Positions 1 through 11,542 are shown, counted from the stretch's first letter. The stretch: 64,000 bases of DNA from Micromonospora sp. CB01531 (GCF_001905095.1 NZ_LWLS01000067.1:1-64000); one strand, 5' to 3'. Made by a program: numbers and translations. The notes: generated from the letters alone by a model not told the origin.

Positions 1-1
1 G

Positions 2-31
2 CAACTGGTGAAGTTCCCGGACGCTCACTAA
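2..31 (+). CDS. possible 3' end of a CDS running in from the left edge
   Basis: From base 2 the frame reads Q-L-V-K-F-P-D-A-H and then TAA at 29-31. The codons are G/C-ending and look like an ordinary C-terminus, but nine residues are far too few to assign a family. It could equally be a chance reading frame. Confidence 0.2.
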   Translation, partial: QLVKFPDAH

Positions 32-1254
32 GAAACTTAGGGAGTCGGGGCAGGATGATCTTGTCGATGGGGCTTCATCGGATCGCGATCCCGCAGCTCA
101 GCCACCTGACAACGCATGTCAGCAAGGCTCGTTTGGGGCCTCGAATCGCCGACACCCCCAACCGAGCACCCAATGCCGTACCCAGCCGAGCCCCCACACG
201 CGAGCAGACAACCACAGGGCCGGCTCGGCCGCGACGAGCGCCCAGGACAGACCCTTTTCGACCCGGCTCGCAGGGGTCGCCGCATAGCCGCAGGCCACCG
301 CGACGGTCCGGGATTCCACACCGCTGATGCACCCTTGTCAGCCTTCGTCAGGGCCGACGGCGCCGCCGACCTGAACTGCCCCGGGTTCCATGGAAACCAG
401 CTGCTGGCCCACCCGTCGGGTCAGGTCCTGTGAGGTCGCGTCAGGTTCTGTCAGACAGCGGCTTGCTGACAGCAGCGCTCGCTCGCCTCACAGAGACGGC
501 GCACTCTGACCGGAATCGCGGGCCGTGGTCCCGTCACGCGGAATCCTGCCCGTCAGCGCGTAGCTGTCAGGCGAGGGCCATACGGGACAGCGGCATCCAT
601 GAGCGGTCAAGGCTTGGGCGGCGGTCCGGGCGGCCGGGACCAGACCGACGATCTGCAGGCCTCGGTCCCGGACCGGTGTGTGTCGCCCGCCCGCCCGTCC
701 GGGACCGTCGAACGCCGTCCGGGACCGCCGAGCGCTGGTCCGCCGAGGCGGGACCGCGACGGTGGTGTCCCGGACTGCGGGCGTGTCTGCGCGGACCCGC
801 AGAGCCGGTCCGGGGACCGGCCCGCTACAGCCCAAGATCGACTGCCAACGATGAGCGCCCGGTCTCCCCGGGTAGACCGAGCCGTAGCTCTGCATGCCGG
901 CGCAGCCTGCGGACCTTGCTGTCGCATACGGCGACGGTCTCGGGCAGGTTGTCGGCCACCTCGACGCTGTTGCCACCGTCGTCGCTGCTGCGGGCGCAGG
1001 TCCACCCGGTGCACGTCAGCTCAACTCAGGGCACTGTTCAGGCACCTAACGGCGCCGGCCGACGAACTAAGCCAGACTGCTCCGGAAGCAGTGCCAATTC
1101 CGCAAAGTCTTCCCGTGCCCTCCGATAGTCGCCTGTGAGCATGAGCAGATTCGCCGGGTCGAGGCGGGATCGCCACGACCCGGCGATCTTGGGCGCGGCT
1201 GCCCGATCGCCGGCGCCCGCCAGGGGCGGGCGCGGCGTGGGTGGGTGTGGCGGG
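32..1254. other. gene-poor 1.2 kb region with degenerate short repeats
   Basis: I see no reading frame here with convincing start, codon bias or recognisable domain; open frames on both strands are arginine/proline-rich shadows. It holds clustered GTCAG pentamers between about 338 and 572, including TCAGGTCCTGT (421-431) and TCAGGTTCTGT (441-451), and an inverted pair CTGTCAG (448-454)/CTGACAG (466-472). Several degenerate GTCCGGGACC-like motifs follow between about 626 and 830. The sequence could be an eroded gene or mobile remnant. Confidence 0.5.
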
Positions 1255-3027
1255 TCAGCTGGAATGGGGCGCCTCGTCCCGGGAGTGCTGGGTCGGGATC
1301 GGGTGGGTGGACGTCGCCGGCCAGGGGATCTCCGGGGCGGGATGGAAGGCGATCCCGGCGGCGGTCCAGCGCGGGCCGTGACCGGCCAGCCGGTCCCGGA
1401 ACGCGGCCCAGTCGTGCGTCGACCGGGGGGACCAGCCCAGCTCGGCGATGGCGGGCAGGCGCGGGAAGAGCATGAACTCCACCTCGGCCAGCGTGGTGAC
1501 CGTCTCCGTCCAGAGCGGTGCCTCCACCCCGAGCACGGCCTCGGCCGGTACGCCGGTCAGGTGCGTCCCCGGATCCCAGTCGTACGCCCGCCGCACGTCG
1601 ATCAGGCCGGCCCAGTCGTGCCCGATGGGAGTGTCCGGGGCGTACTTCATGTCCAGGTAGACGCGGTTGCCGGGGGAGAGGATCACGCGGGCGCCGCGGC
1701 GTACCGCGTCGGCGGTCTCGGGGTCGTCGCCGTTGGTGCCCCACCACTGGAGTACCCGCCCGTCGGCGTGCCCGGTCGGGGCGAGCTGGTGCCAACCGAC
1801 CACGGTCTTCCCGGTCGCCGCCACCAGCGTCTGCGCCCGCTCGATGAAGCCGCGGTAGGTGTCGGCCGGCACCTTGAACGCCTCGTCGCCGCCGAGGTGC
1901 AGCCACGGCCCGGGGGTGAGCGCGGCCACCTCGCCGACCACATCGGCGACGAAGGCGTACGTCCGCTCGTCGGCGGGGTCGACGTAGCTGAAGCCGACCT
2001 CGGTGCCGGTGTACGGCGGCGGCGGGGTCTTGCCGGGCGCCAGCTCGGGGTATGCGACCAGCGCCGCGTTGGTGTGCCCGGGCAGGTCGATCTCCGGCAC
2101 CACGGTGACGTGGCGGCGGGCGGCGTACGCGACGATCCGCCGGTAGTCGTCCTTGGTGTACCAGCCGCCGGGCCCGCCGCCCACCTCGGTGCTCCCGCCG
2201 ACCTCGGTGAGTCGCGGCCAGGAGTCGACCGTGATCCGCCACCCCTGGTCGTCGGTGAGGTGCAGGTGCAGGTGGTTGAGCTTGTACCGGGCCAGGTGGT
2301 CGACCACCCGCAGCACGTCGTTGGCGGGGAAGAAGTGTCGGGCCACGTCGAGCATCGCCCCTCGGTACGCGAACTGCGGCCGGTCGACGATGGTGCCGCC
2401 GGGCACCACCCAGCGCTCGGCGACCGGGGTGGCGCTCTCCACCGCCGCCGGAAGGAGCTGCCGGAGGGTCTGCACGCCGTGGAACAGGCCGGCTGCGCTG
2501 CCGGCGGTGATCCGGACCTCGGCGCCGGTCACGTCGAGCCGGTAGCCCTCGTCGCCGAGCGCCTCGGCAGCCGCGCGGCCCGTCCCGGCAGCGTTCGCGC
2601 CAGCCGGCGCCGATGCCGCTGCGCCGACGGGGCCCGCCGCGTCGGTGGACGTCGCCACGCTGGTCAGGGTGAGCACGAGCGAACCGTCGGCCCGAGCGGC
2701 GGAGTCGGTGACCGGGAGCGGGTAGCCGGTCGCCGGGCGGAGCAGCTCGGCGAGCTGTTCGGCGACGTCCCGGGCGGCCGGGTCGGCGTCGACGCGGATC
2801 ACCGCGTCCTCGGCGAGCCCGAAGTCGGCCGCCGGGTCTGGCGTGACCAGCTCGGGGGCGGGCACCACGTCGGCCAGCCGTACCTGCGCGGGTGGGGCGA
2901 GCAGCTCGCCGGCCGCGCGGGCCGCGGTCCGGGCCAGGTCGGCGGCGGCCGGCTGGCGGGAGGACAGGCCGACCGGGTCGAGCGGCTCGGGACCGGTCTC
3001 GGACGGGGCGGCGGGGGTGGTCGGCAC
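1255..3027 (-). CDS. beta-N-acetylhexosaminidase, glycoside hydrolase family 20
   Basis: This enzyme hydrolyses terminal non-reducing N-acetylglucosamine or N-acetylgalactosamine from chitooligosaccharides and glycoconjugates. It has an N-terminal GH20b-like alpha/beta domain (about residues 50-170) followed by the catalytic TIM barrel. The signature HLGGDEAF near residue 375 contains the catalytic Asp-Glu pair (Asp orients the acetamido group, Glu is the acid/base). I chose the GTG at 3027 because GGGAG lies 8 nt upstream; an in-frame TTG at 3066 would add 13 residues but has no ribosome site. About 590 residues, normal for actinobacterial GH20 enzymes. No clear signal peptide is seen, so a cytosolic role on imported chitobiose is possible. 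A LacI-type palindrome lies upstream at 3135-3148. It is divergent from ppdK. Confidence 0.93.
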   Translation of the reverse strand: MPTTPAAPSETGPEPLDPVGLSSRQPAAADLARTAARAAGELLAPPAQVRLADVVPAPELVTPDPAADFGLAEDAVIRVDADPAARDVAEQLAELLRPATGYPLPVTDSAARADGSLVLTLTSVATSTDAAGPVGAAASAPAGANAAGTGRAAAEALGDEGYRLDVTGAEVRITAGSAAGLFHGVQTLRQLLPAAVESATPVAERWVVPGGTIVDRPQFAYRGAMLDVARHFFPANDVLRVVDHLARYKLNHLHLHLTDDQGWRITVDSWPRLTEVGGSTEVGGGPGGWYTKDDYRRIVAYAARRHVTVVPEIDLPGHTNAALVAYPELAPGKTPPPPYTGTEVGFSYVDPADERTYAFVADVVGEVAALTPGPWLHLGGDEAFKVPADTYRGFIERAQTLVAATGKTVVGWHQLAPTGHADGRVLQWWGTNGDDPETADAVRRGARVILSPGNRVYLDMKYAPDTPIGHDWAGLIDVRRAYDWDPGTHLTGVPAEAVLGVEAPLWTETVTTLAEVEFMLFPRLPAIAELGWSPRSTHDWAAFRDRLAGHGPRWTAAGIAFHPAPEIPWPATSTHPIPTQHSRDEAPHSS

Positions 3028-3134
3028 GGTGACGGCTCCCGGGTGTATTTGCGCGGGATATGGCAAAGGCGAGGTTCGGCGGAACCAGTGCCGTCAAGAG
3101 TACGAGAGGAATTGGAATTGCGTGATCCTGCGCA

Positions 3135-3148
3135 TGGAAGCGTTCCCA
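3135..3148 (-). promoter_or_regulatory. LacI-family-type operator upstream of the GH20 gene
   Basis: TGGAAGCGTTCCCA is a near-palindrome matching the Streptomyces CebR operator TGGGAGCGCTCCCA at 12 of 14 positions. It lies about 110 nt upstream of the hexosaminidase start in the 312-nt divergent region shared with ppdK. A LacI-family sugar repressor is inferred; no such regulator is encoded in the window. Confidence 0.45.
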
Positions 3149-3339
3149 AAAGCCGGTACGGACGCGGATAGTGGTGACGGCTGTGCCGATTGTCACCGAA
3201 CGGTCCCAGCCCCCTCGATGTTCGCTTAACCTTCGCCCACCGGCCGCTGACCACACCGGGATTACCGGTGGTCGGTCTCGGGGTATGTCCGAACTGAACC
3301 TTCGTTAAGTGTCAATTCCGGCGCGCGTGGGAGGCTCTG

Positions 3340-6048
<2,709 letters not shown>

Positions 6049-6053
6049 GCCCG

Positions 6054-6093
6054 GTCGGGGGGCCGCCGGCGCGCCGGTCGGCGGCCCCCCGAC
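6054..6093 (+). terminator. hairpin terminator after ppdK
   Basis: Perfect 14-bp stem (6054-6067 with 6080-6093) around a 12-nt loop, starting 5 nt after the ppdK stop. There is no U tract, which is common for actinobacterial terminators. Confidence 0.75.
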
Positions 6094-6179
6094 GGGTTCC
6101 CCGCCTCGCCCGGCGCGCCGTCCGGCGGCTCCGGGCGTAACCTGGGCTCGCTCGTGTCGATCAGCAGAAGGGTGGCCGC

Positions 6180-6533
6180 ATGACCAGCGTCTGGGAGAAC
6201 CTGACCGTGGACGCCCAGGACCCGTCGCGGCTCGCCCACTGGTGGGCCGAGGCGCTCGGCTACCAGGTGGTGAGCGAGAAGCCGGACGAGGTGGAGATCC
6301 GCCGGGCGCCGGACCAGCTCCCCGGCATCGTCTTCGTCCCGGTCACCCAGGCGAAGGAGACCAAGAACCGGCTGCACCTCGACCTGCGCCCGGCGAACCA
6401 GGAGGCGGAGGTCGAGCGGCTGGTCGACATGGGAGCCCGGCACGTGGACATCGGCCAGGGCGACGTCGGGTGGACCGTGCTGGCCGACCCGGAGGGCAAC
6501 GAGTTCTGCGTGCTCCGTGAGCGCGAGGAGTGA
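6180..6533 (+). CDS. VOC-superfamily (glyoxalase-like) protein
   Basis: A 117-residue single-domain protein of the vicinal oxygen chelate fold, starting MTSVWENLTVDAQDPSRLAHWWAEALGY and ending with the typical DPEGNEFCVL strand. It resembles the glyoxalase-like domain proteins common in actinobacteria, whose substrates are mostly unknown. The ATG at 6180 has AAGGGTGG upstream. The last codons (RERE E-stop) lie inside an interspersed repeat beginning at 6517, so the native C-terminus may have been altered by that element. Confidence 0.85.
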   Translation: MTSVWENLTVDAQDPSRLAHWWAEALGYQVVSEKPDEVEIRRAPDQLPGIVFVPVTQAKETKNRLHLDLRPANQEAEVERLVDMGARHVDIGQGDVGWTVLADPEGNEFCVLREREE

Positions 6534-6565
6534 GCCGGTTTTGCGAGCCCGCAGTCGCGAACAGA
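6517..6565 (+). repeat. interspersed repeat, family A, copy 1
   Basis: About 49 nt, beginning GTGAGCGCGAGGAGTGAGCC and ending GCAGTCGCGAAC plus AGAGG. It is nearly identical to the copy at 30727-30777 (one substitution and one indel across the core). It supplies the stop codon of the VOC gene and lies just upstream of dgt. TGAGCGCG occurs at its left edge (6518-6525) and again at the dgt start (6592-6599), a possible short flanking duplication. Confidence 0.8.
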
Positions 6566-6590
6566 GGTGGCGCGGGCGAGAGGATGACGG

Positions 6591-7832
6591 TTGAGCGCGC
6601 GTCCCGGCGCTGAGGACGGGGCGCGCTTCGTCGTCGAGCCGCCCAAGGACACCGGGTACGGGCGGTCGCCGTACGAGCGGGACCGGGCGCGGGTGCTGCA
6701 CTCGGCGGCGTTCCGCCGGCTCGCCGCGAAGACCCAGGTGCACACCGCGGGCACTGACGACTTCCTGCGTACCCGGCTGACCCACTCGCTCGAGGTGGCG
6801 CAGATCGCCCGGGAGATGGGCGCCCGGCTCGGCTGCGACCCGGACGTGGTGGACACCGCGGGACTGGCCCACGACCTGGGGCATCCGCCTTTCGGGCACA
6901 ACGGCGAGGATGCCCTGGACGTCATCGCCGCCGGCTGCGGCGGCTTCGAGGGCAACGCGCAGACGCTGCGGGTGCTCACCCGGCTGGAGGCCAAGGTGCT
7001 CGGGCCGGACGGCCGTTCCGCCGGGCTCAACCTGACCCGGGCCTCCCTCGACGCGGTCAGCAAGTATCCCTGGGAGCGCCGGCCGGGTGAGCGCAAGTTC
7101 GGCGTGTATGCCGACGACCGCCCGGTCTTCGACTGGCTGCGCGCCGGGGCTCCGCCCGGCGGTCGGCGCTGCCTGGAGGCGCAGGTGATGGACTGGGCCG
7201 ACGACGTGGCGTACTCGGTCCACGACGTCGAGGACGGCATCCACGGCGGGTACGTCAGCCTGCGGCCGCTGCTGGCCGACCCCGAGGAGCGGCGGGCGCT
7301 CTGCGCCGACGTGGCGGCGACGTACTCCGGGGAGGCCCCCGAGGACCTGCACGAGGTCCTGGTCGAACTGCTCGCCGAGCCGGCGCTCGCCCCGCTCGCC
7401 GCGTACGACGGCAGCCATGGGGCCCTGGCGGCGTTGAAGGCGACCACCAGCGTGCTCACCGGTCGCTTCGTCGCCACCGTGGTGGCCGCCACCGAGGACC
7501 GGCACAGCCCCGGCCCGCACCGCCGGTACGCGGCCGATCTGGTGGTGCCGCGTCGGATCCGGGCGCAGTGCGCGCTGCTCAAGGGCATCGCGTTGCGCTA
7601 CGTCATGCGCCGCCCCGGCGCCGGCACCCGGTACGCCCAGCAGCGGGAGATCCTCGCCGAGCTGGTCGCCGTCCTGGTCGACCGGGCGCCGGACGCGCTT
7701 GACCCGGTCTTCGCGCCGCTGTGGCGGGAGGCGCCCGATGACCTCGCGCGGCAGCGCGTGGTGATCGACCAGGTGGCCTCGCTCACCGACCCGGCCGCCC
7801 TGGCCTGGCACGTCCGCCTGGTCCGCCGCTGA
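6591..7832 (+). CDS. dgt: deoxyguanosinetriphosphate triphosphohydrolase (HD-domain dNTPase)
   Basis: It hydrolyses dGTP (and in this subgroup often other dNTPs) to deoxynucleoside and triphosphate, helping control dNTP pools. The 413-residue protein shows the HD metal ligands: LTHSLEVAQ (His about 65), AHDLGHPPFGHNGE (His-Asp at about 94-95) and later VMDWADDVAYSVHD. YERDRARVLHSAAFRRLAAK is the family N-terminal signature. The TTG start at 6591 is supported by AGAGG 7 nt upstream. In many actinobacteria dgt lies next to dnaG; here dnaG is 5.4 kb downstream with unrelated genes between. Confidence 0.94.
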   Translation: MSARPGAEDGARFVVEPPKDTGYGRSPYERDRARVLHSAAFRRLAAKTQVHTAGTDDFLRTRLTHSLEVAQIAREMGARLGCDPDVVDTAGLAHDLGHPPFGHNGEDALDVIAAGCGGFEGNAQTLRVLTRLEAKVLGPDGRSAGLNLTRASLDAVSKYPWERRPGERKFGVYADDRPVFDWLRAGAPPGGRRCLEAQVMDWADDVAYSVHDVEDGIHGGYVSLRPLLADPEERRALCADVAATYSGEAPEDLHEVLVELLAEPALAPLAAYDGSHGALAALKATTSVLTGRFVATVVAATEDRHSPGPHRRYAADLVVPRRIRAQCALLKGIALRYVMRRPGAGTRYAQQREILAELVAVLVDRAPDALDPVFAPLWREAPDDLARQRVVIDQVASLTDPAALAWHVRLVRR

Positions 7833-7992
7833 CCCGCGCCGCGCCCGCGGCCCGCGGCCCGCGGCGAGATCCGCGCAACATGCCGGAAGTTGCTGCCTTT
7901 CCGTGTCGGCAAGTGCGCACATCCCCGATCCTGTCCGGATCCCGCCGGCCCCGGCCTGGGCAGGGGCACGGGCGGAGGTGGCGGGGCCGGGG

Positions 7993-8010
7993 ACTTAGGC
8001 TAGCCTAAGT
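7993..8010 (+). promoter_or_regulatory. IdeR/DtxR iron box overlapping the 5' leader of the SIP gene
   Basis: ACTTAGGCTAGCCTAAGT is a perfect 18-bp palindrome that contains the TTAGGnnnnCCTAA core of IdeR/DmdR operators. It ends 3 nt before the ATG at 8014, so the Fe(II)-loaded repressor would cover the promoter and start region. No Shine-Dalgarno lies between, suggesting a very short leader or leaderless mRNA. Confidence 0.9.
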
Positions 8011-8013
8011 GGC

Positions 8014-8853
8014 ATGACGCAGCGCCCGAAGAAGGTCACCGCCGCCACGGTCGTACGGACCGAGCGGCCCACCCCGCACCTGGTCCGGCTGGTGCTGGGC
8101 GGGGAGGAACTGGCCGGCCTGCCGGTGGGCGCGTACACCGATCACTACGTCAAGTTCGTCTTCCCGCCGGCCGGGGTGAGCTATCCGCACCCGACGGACC
8201 TGGCCACCATCAAGCGGGAGTTCCCGGCCGCGCAGTGGCCGCGGCTACGGGCGTACACGGTGCGGGCCTGGGACGCGGCGGCCGGCGAACTCACCGTTGA
8301 CGTGGTGTACCACGGCGACCAGGGGCTGGCCGGGCCGTGGGCGGCCGGCCTGCGCCCCGGCGACCGGGTGCTGTTCACCGGCCCCGGCGGGGCGTACGCC
8401 CCAGACCCGACGGCCGACTGGCACCTGTTGGTGGGGGACGAGAGCGCGCTGCCGGCGATCGCCGCCGCCCTGGAGCGGCTGCCGGCCGGCGCGCCCGCGA
8501 AGGTCTACCTCGAGGTCGGCGGCCCGGCCGACGAGCTTCCGCTGACCAGCCTGGGTGCGGTCGAGCTGTGCTGGCTGCACCGCGCCGGCCGCCCGGTGGG
8601 CGAGGCGCTGGTCGAGGCGGTCCGGGCGCTGGACTTCCCGTCCGGCCGGGTGCACGCCTTCGTCCACGGTGAGGCCACCGCCGTCAAGGAGTTGCGCCGG
8701 CTGCTGCGCGTCGAGCGCGGGGTGCCCCGGGAGGCGTTGTCCATCTCCGGCTACTGGCGGCGCGGCATGGACGACGAGGGCTGGCGCTCCACCAAGGCCG
8801 CCTGGAACGCTCAGGTGGAAGCCGAGGAAGTCACCGTCGCCCTGCCCGCCTGA
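8014..8853 (+). CDS. siderophore-interacting protein, FAD-binding ferric reductase (ViuB/SIP family)
   Basis: A cytosolic flavoprotein expected to reduce ferric siderophores after import and release Fe(II). The 279 residues contain the N-terminal FAD domain with RLRAYTVRAWD (RxYTxR flavin motif, about residue 75), a Rossmann-like NAD(P)H domain with GDESALPAIAAALERLP, and the C-terminal SGYWRRGxxDEGWR signature typical of this family. The start is fixed by the iron box ending 3 nt upstream, so expression should rise when iron is low. No siderophore biosynthesis or uptake genes are adjacent; it stands alone between dgt and a convergent membrane-protein gene. Confidence 0.93.
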   Translation: MTQRPKKVTAATVVRTERPTPHLVRLVLGGEELAGLPVGAYTDHYVKFVFPPAGVSYPHPTDLATIKREFPAAQWPRLRAYTVRAWDAAAGELTVDVVYHGDQGLAGPWAAGLRPGDRVLFTGPGGAYAPDPTADWHLLVGDESALPAIAAALERLPAGAPAKVYLEVGGPADELPLTSLGAVELCWLHRAGRPVGEALVEAVRALDFPSGRVHAFVHGEATAVKELRRLLRVERGVPREALSISGYWRRGMDDEGWRSTKAAWNAQVEAEEVTVALPA

Positions 8854-8914
8854 GTCCGCGTCGCGCCGCGTGGGGGCCGTCGTCGATCAGGTGGGCCGCG
8901 GTCAACGCTCGTGA

Positions 8915-9571
8915 TCAACCAGCCACCCGCGAGGGCGAGGTGAGCGAGCGGGTGGTGAGGACGGTGTCCACCTGGGCGGCGGAGCGGGCGATGCGGCGGC
9001 GGATTGCGCGCAGGTGCCCGGCGACCGAGGCGGCCGCGACCACCATCGCGACCAGTGCCGCCACCCAGACCGGCACGCCGAGCAGCAGCACCGCCATGGT
9101 GGCGGCGAGGGCGACCAGCACGCTGTTCACCAGCGCGATCATGCCGGCCTGGCTGACCAGGTCGCGGAACCAGTGCCGGTGGAACGGCTCGGGCGCGAAC
9201 GGACCCGCGTCGTCCAACGTCGGCATGATGATGAACGGGATCAGGCTGGGCGCGCGGCGGGCCAGGTAGGTGCGGAGCACGGTGGCCGCGACCGCGTACC
9301 GGCGGCCCCGGTCGTTCAGCTCGACCTGGCGGGCGAAGACGAAGACCCCGAGCAGCAGGACCAGCAGGCCGAGCCCGGCCAGCACCGCCGGGCGGATCTG
9401 GCCGTCGGGCCGGCCGGTGCTGATCAGCCCGGCCGATATGGCGGTTGCTCCCGACGCCACCGCCAGGAAGAAGGTGAACCGGGCGGTGGACTGGTCGTGC
9501 ACCGTGCGGCTCAGCTCGCGCAGGTGCTCGTACTCGGCGAGCGCGATGCTCAGCTCCGTGTCGTCGGCCAT
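8915..9571 (-). CDS. hypothetical membrane protein, four predicted TM helices
   Basis: A 218-residue protein beginning MADDTELSIALAEYEHLREL, with GGGGAG ahead of the ATG at 9571. After a hydrophilic N-terminal helix come two hydrophobic segments (FFLAVASGATAISAG and VLAGLGLLVLLLGVFVFA), a basic amphipathic stretch, then two more (MIALVNSVLVALAATMAVLLL and VAALVAMVVAAASVAG) and a basic tail. I do not recognise a family; similar proteins occur as conserved hypotheticals in Micromonosporaceae. It is divergent from the ABC exporter at 9707. Confidence 0.75.
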   Translation of the reverse strand: MADDTELSIALAEYEHLRELSRTVHDQSTARFTFFLAVASGATAISAGLISTGRPDGQIRPAVLAGLGLLVLLLGVFVFARQVELNDRGRRYAVAATVLRTYLARRAPSLIPFIIMPTLDDAGPFAPEPFHRHWFRDLVSQAGMIALVNSVLVALAATMAVLLLGVPVWVAALVAMVVAAASVAGHLRAIRRRIARSAAQVDTVLTTRSLTSPSRVAG

Positions 9572-9706
9572 CTGGCGCTCCCCTCCCCGATCGATCGCGG
9601 GTATCACCGTAGCCAAGATCGGCGAGAGTGGTGGCGGTGACCTGTCGCGCTTCCGACGGGGAGCGGGTGTGCCTCGATATATAGTAGGGATGCTACATTT
9701 CGCGGT

Positions 9707-10684
9707 ATGACTGCGGTCGAACTGCCGGGAGTCGCCCCGACTCCCCACCCGCCCGACGAGGAACTGGTCCTCGACGTCCGCGACCTGCGCATGCGGTACG
9801 GCACCGTCGACGTGCTGCACGGGGTCGATCTCACCGCTCGGCGCGGCGAGGTGCTCGCCCTGCTCGGGCCCAACGGCGCCGGCAAGACCACCACCATCGA
9901 GATCCTCGAGGGCTTCCGGATGCGCTCGGCGGGAGAGGTCCGCGTCCTCGGCGTCGACCCCGGCCGGGGCGACGAACGCTGGCGGGCCCGGATGGGGGTG
10001 GTGCTCCAGTCCTGGCGGGACCACGGCAAGTGGCGGGTCCGGGACCTGCTGGCCCACCTGGGCACCTTCTACGCGCCGTACGCCACCGACCGGATCATCC
10101 GGCCCTGGCCCGTCGACGAGTTGCTGGACGCCGTCGGCCTCACGCCGCACGCGAGCAAGCGGGTGCACCAGCTCTCCGGCGGCCAGCGCCGCCGGCTGGA
10201 CGTGGCGGTCGGCATCGTCGGCCGCCCGGAGCTGCTCTTCCTGGACGAGCCGACGGTCGGCTTCGACCCGGCCGCCCGGCGCGAGTTCCACGACCTGGTG
10301 CACCGCCTCGCCGACCTGGACGAGACCACCATCCTGCTCACCACGCACGACCTGGACGAGGCGGAGAAGCTCGCCGACCGGATCCTCATCCTGGCCGGCG
10401 GCCGGATCATCGCCGACGGCTCGCCCGACGAGCTGGCCCGCCGGGTGGCCGGGGACGCGGAGATTCGGTGGACCCGGGACGGCGAGCGCTTCGTGCACGT
10501 CGCGGCCGACGCCACCGGCTTCGTCCGCGACCTGCTGAACGAGCACGGCGACGGCGTGCAGGAGCTGGAGATCCGCCGGGCCAGCCTGGAGGACGCGTAC
10601 ATGGCACTGGTCTACGAAGAGGAATCCGGGGTCCGGGCCGGCACGGCGGCGGCCTCGGTGTGGCGGCAGGGGAGTACGTCATGA
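9707..10684 (+). CDS. ABC-2 type exporter, ATP-binding protein
   Basis: The 325-residue ATPase energises the permease encoded next. Walker A is GPNGAGKTTT, the signature is QLSGGQRRRLDVAVGI, Walker B is LLFLDEPTVGFDP, followed by the H-loop TTHDLDEAEK; the C-terminal DrrA-like domain ends with SLEDAYMALVYEE. It fits drug or lipid export ATPases. The upstream region has a TATATAG-like -10 and no Shine-Dalgarno, plus a short inverted repeat GTAG-N5-CTAC. Its stop overlaps the permease ATG (ATGA), and a small XRE regulator closes the operon. Confidence 0.92.
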   Translation: MTAVELPGVAPTPHPPDEELVLDVRDLRMRYGTVDVLHGVDLTARRGEVLALLGPNGAGKTTTIEILEGFRMRSAGEVRVLGVDPGRGDERWRARMGVVLQSWRDHGKWRVRDLLAHLGTFYAPYATDRIIRPWPVDELLDAVGLTPHASKRVHQLSGGQRRRLDVAVGIVGRPELLFLDEPTVGFDPAARREFHDLVHRLADLDETTILLTTHDLDEAEKLADRILILAGGRIIADGSPDELARRVAGDAEIRWTRDGERFVHVAADATGFVRDLLNEHGDGVQELEIRRASLEDAYMALVYEEESGVRAGTAAASVWRQGSTS

Positions 10685-11532
10685 ACCCGACCACGGCGGC
10701 CGTCCGGGCCGGCGTCCAGCGCGGCGCGATCGAGCTGCGCAACAGCTTCACCAACGCGCAGGACCTGTGGAACTACTTCTTCCCGACCATCATCCTGCTG
10801 GTCACCATGTTCTTCATGCGCGGGGCCTCCGTGCCCGGCACCTCCTTCTCCCTCGGCGCGCGTACGCTGCCCAGCGCGCTCGGCATGGGGCTCGCGTTCG
10901 GCGGGCTGCTCGGGCTGTCCCAGCAGCTCATCGTCGACCGGGAGGACGGCACGCTGCTGCGGGCCAAGGCGACGCCGAACGGCATGCTCGGCTACCTGAT
11001 CGGCAAGATCGTCATGCTCTCGGCGGTGGCGATGATCGGGTTCGCCCTCCAGCTCACTCCGGCGCTGTTCTTCCTGGACGGGATCCGGCTCACCGATGGC
11101 GGCGCCTGGCTCACGATGGCCTGGGTGGTGCCGCTCGGGCTGGTGGCGACCCTGCCGCTGGGCGCGGTGATCGGCTCGCTGATCGAGAACCCCCGAAACA
11201 TGGGCCTGGTGGTGCTGCCGATCTTCGGCCTCATCGCACTCTCCGGCATCTTCTACCCGGTCAACGGCTACCCGGGCTGGCTCCAGGCCGTCGCCCAGGC
11301 CTTTCCGATCTACTGGCTAGGGTTGGGGATGCGCTCGGCATTGCTGCCGCCGGAGTTGGCCGCCGTCGAGCTGGGCGGGTCCTGGCGGCACGTGGAGACG
11401 TTTGGCGTGCTGGGTCTCTGGGCCGTGCTCGGGCTGACCCTGGCCCCGGTCGTGCTGCGCCGGATGGCCCGCCGCGAGTCCGGTTCCCGGGTCGCGGCCC
11501 GCCGGGAGAAGGCCATGCAGCGGGTGGTGTGA
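10681..11532 (+). CDS. ABC-2 type exporter, permease
   Basis: A 283-residue membrane protein with six hydrophobic segments typical of ABC-2 permeases, including the C-terminal signature region LFGLIALSGIFYPVNGYPGWLQ-like sequence and VGTLP-type helices. The ATG at 10681 overlaps the ATPase stop by 4 nt, indicating translational coupling. With the preceding ATPase it forms a half-transporter exporter; the substrate cannot be deduced. Confidence 0.9.
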   Translation: MNPTTAAVRAGVQRGAIELRNSFTNAQDLWNYFFPTIILLVTMFFMRGASVPGTSFSLGARTLPSALGMGLAFGGLLGLSQQLIVDREDGTLLRAKATPNGMLGYLIGKIVMLSAVAMIGFALQLTPALFFLDGIRLTDGGAWLTMAWVVPLGLVATLPLGAVIGSLIENPRNMGLVVLPIFGLIALSGIFYPVNGYPGWLQAVAQAFPIYWLGLGMRSALLPPELAAVELGGSWRHVETFGVLGLWAVLGLTLAPVVLRRMARRESGSRVAARREKAMQRVV

Positions 11533-11542
11533 GAGGGCATCG

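Noticed and set aside
430..1128. 232-codon plus-strand frame in the left gene-poor region
   Set aside because: Arg/Ser/Pro-rich composition, no ribosome site and no family; treated as non-coding.
1135..3171. 678-codon plus-strand frame opposite the hexosaminidase
   Set aside because: Gly/Arg/Val-rich shadow of the GH20 gene with no start signal.
9676..9700. GTAG-N5-CTAC upstream of the ABC exporter as an operator
   Set aside because: Only 4-bp arms; kept as a remark in the gene entry, not as a feature.
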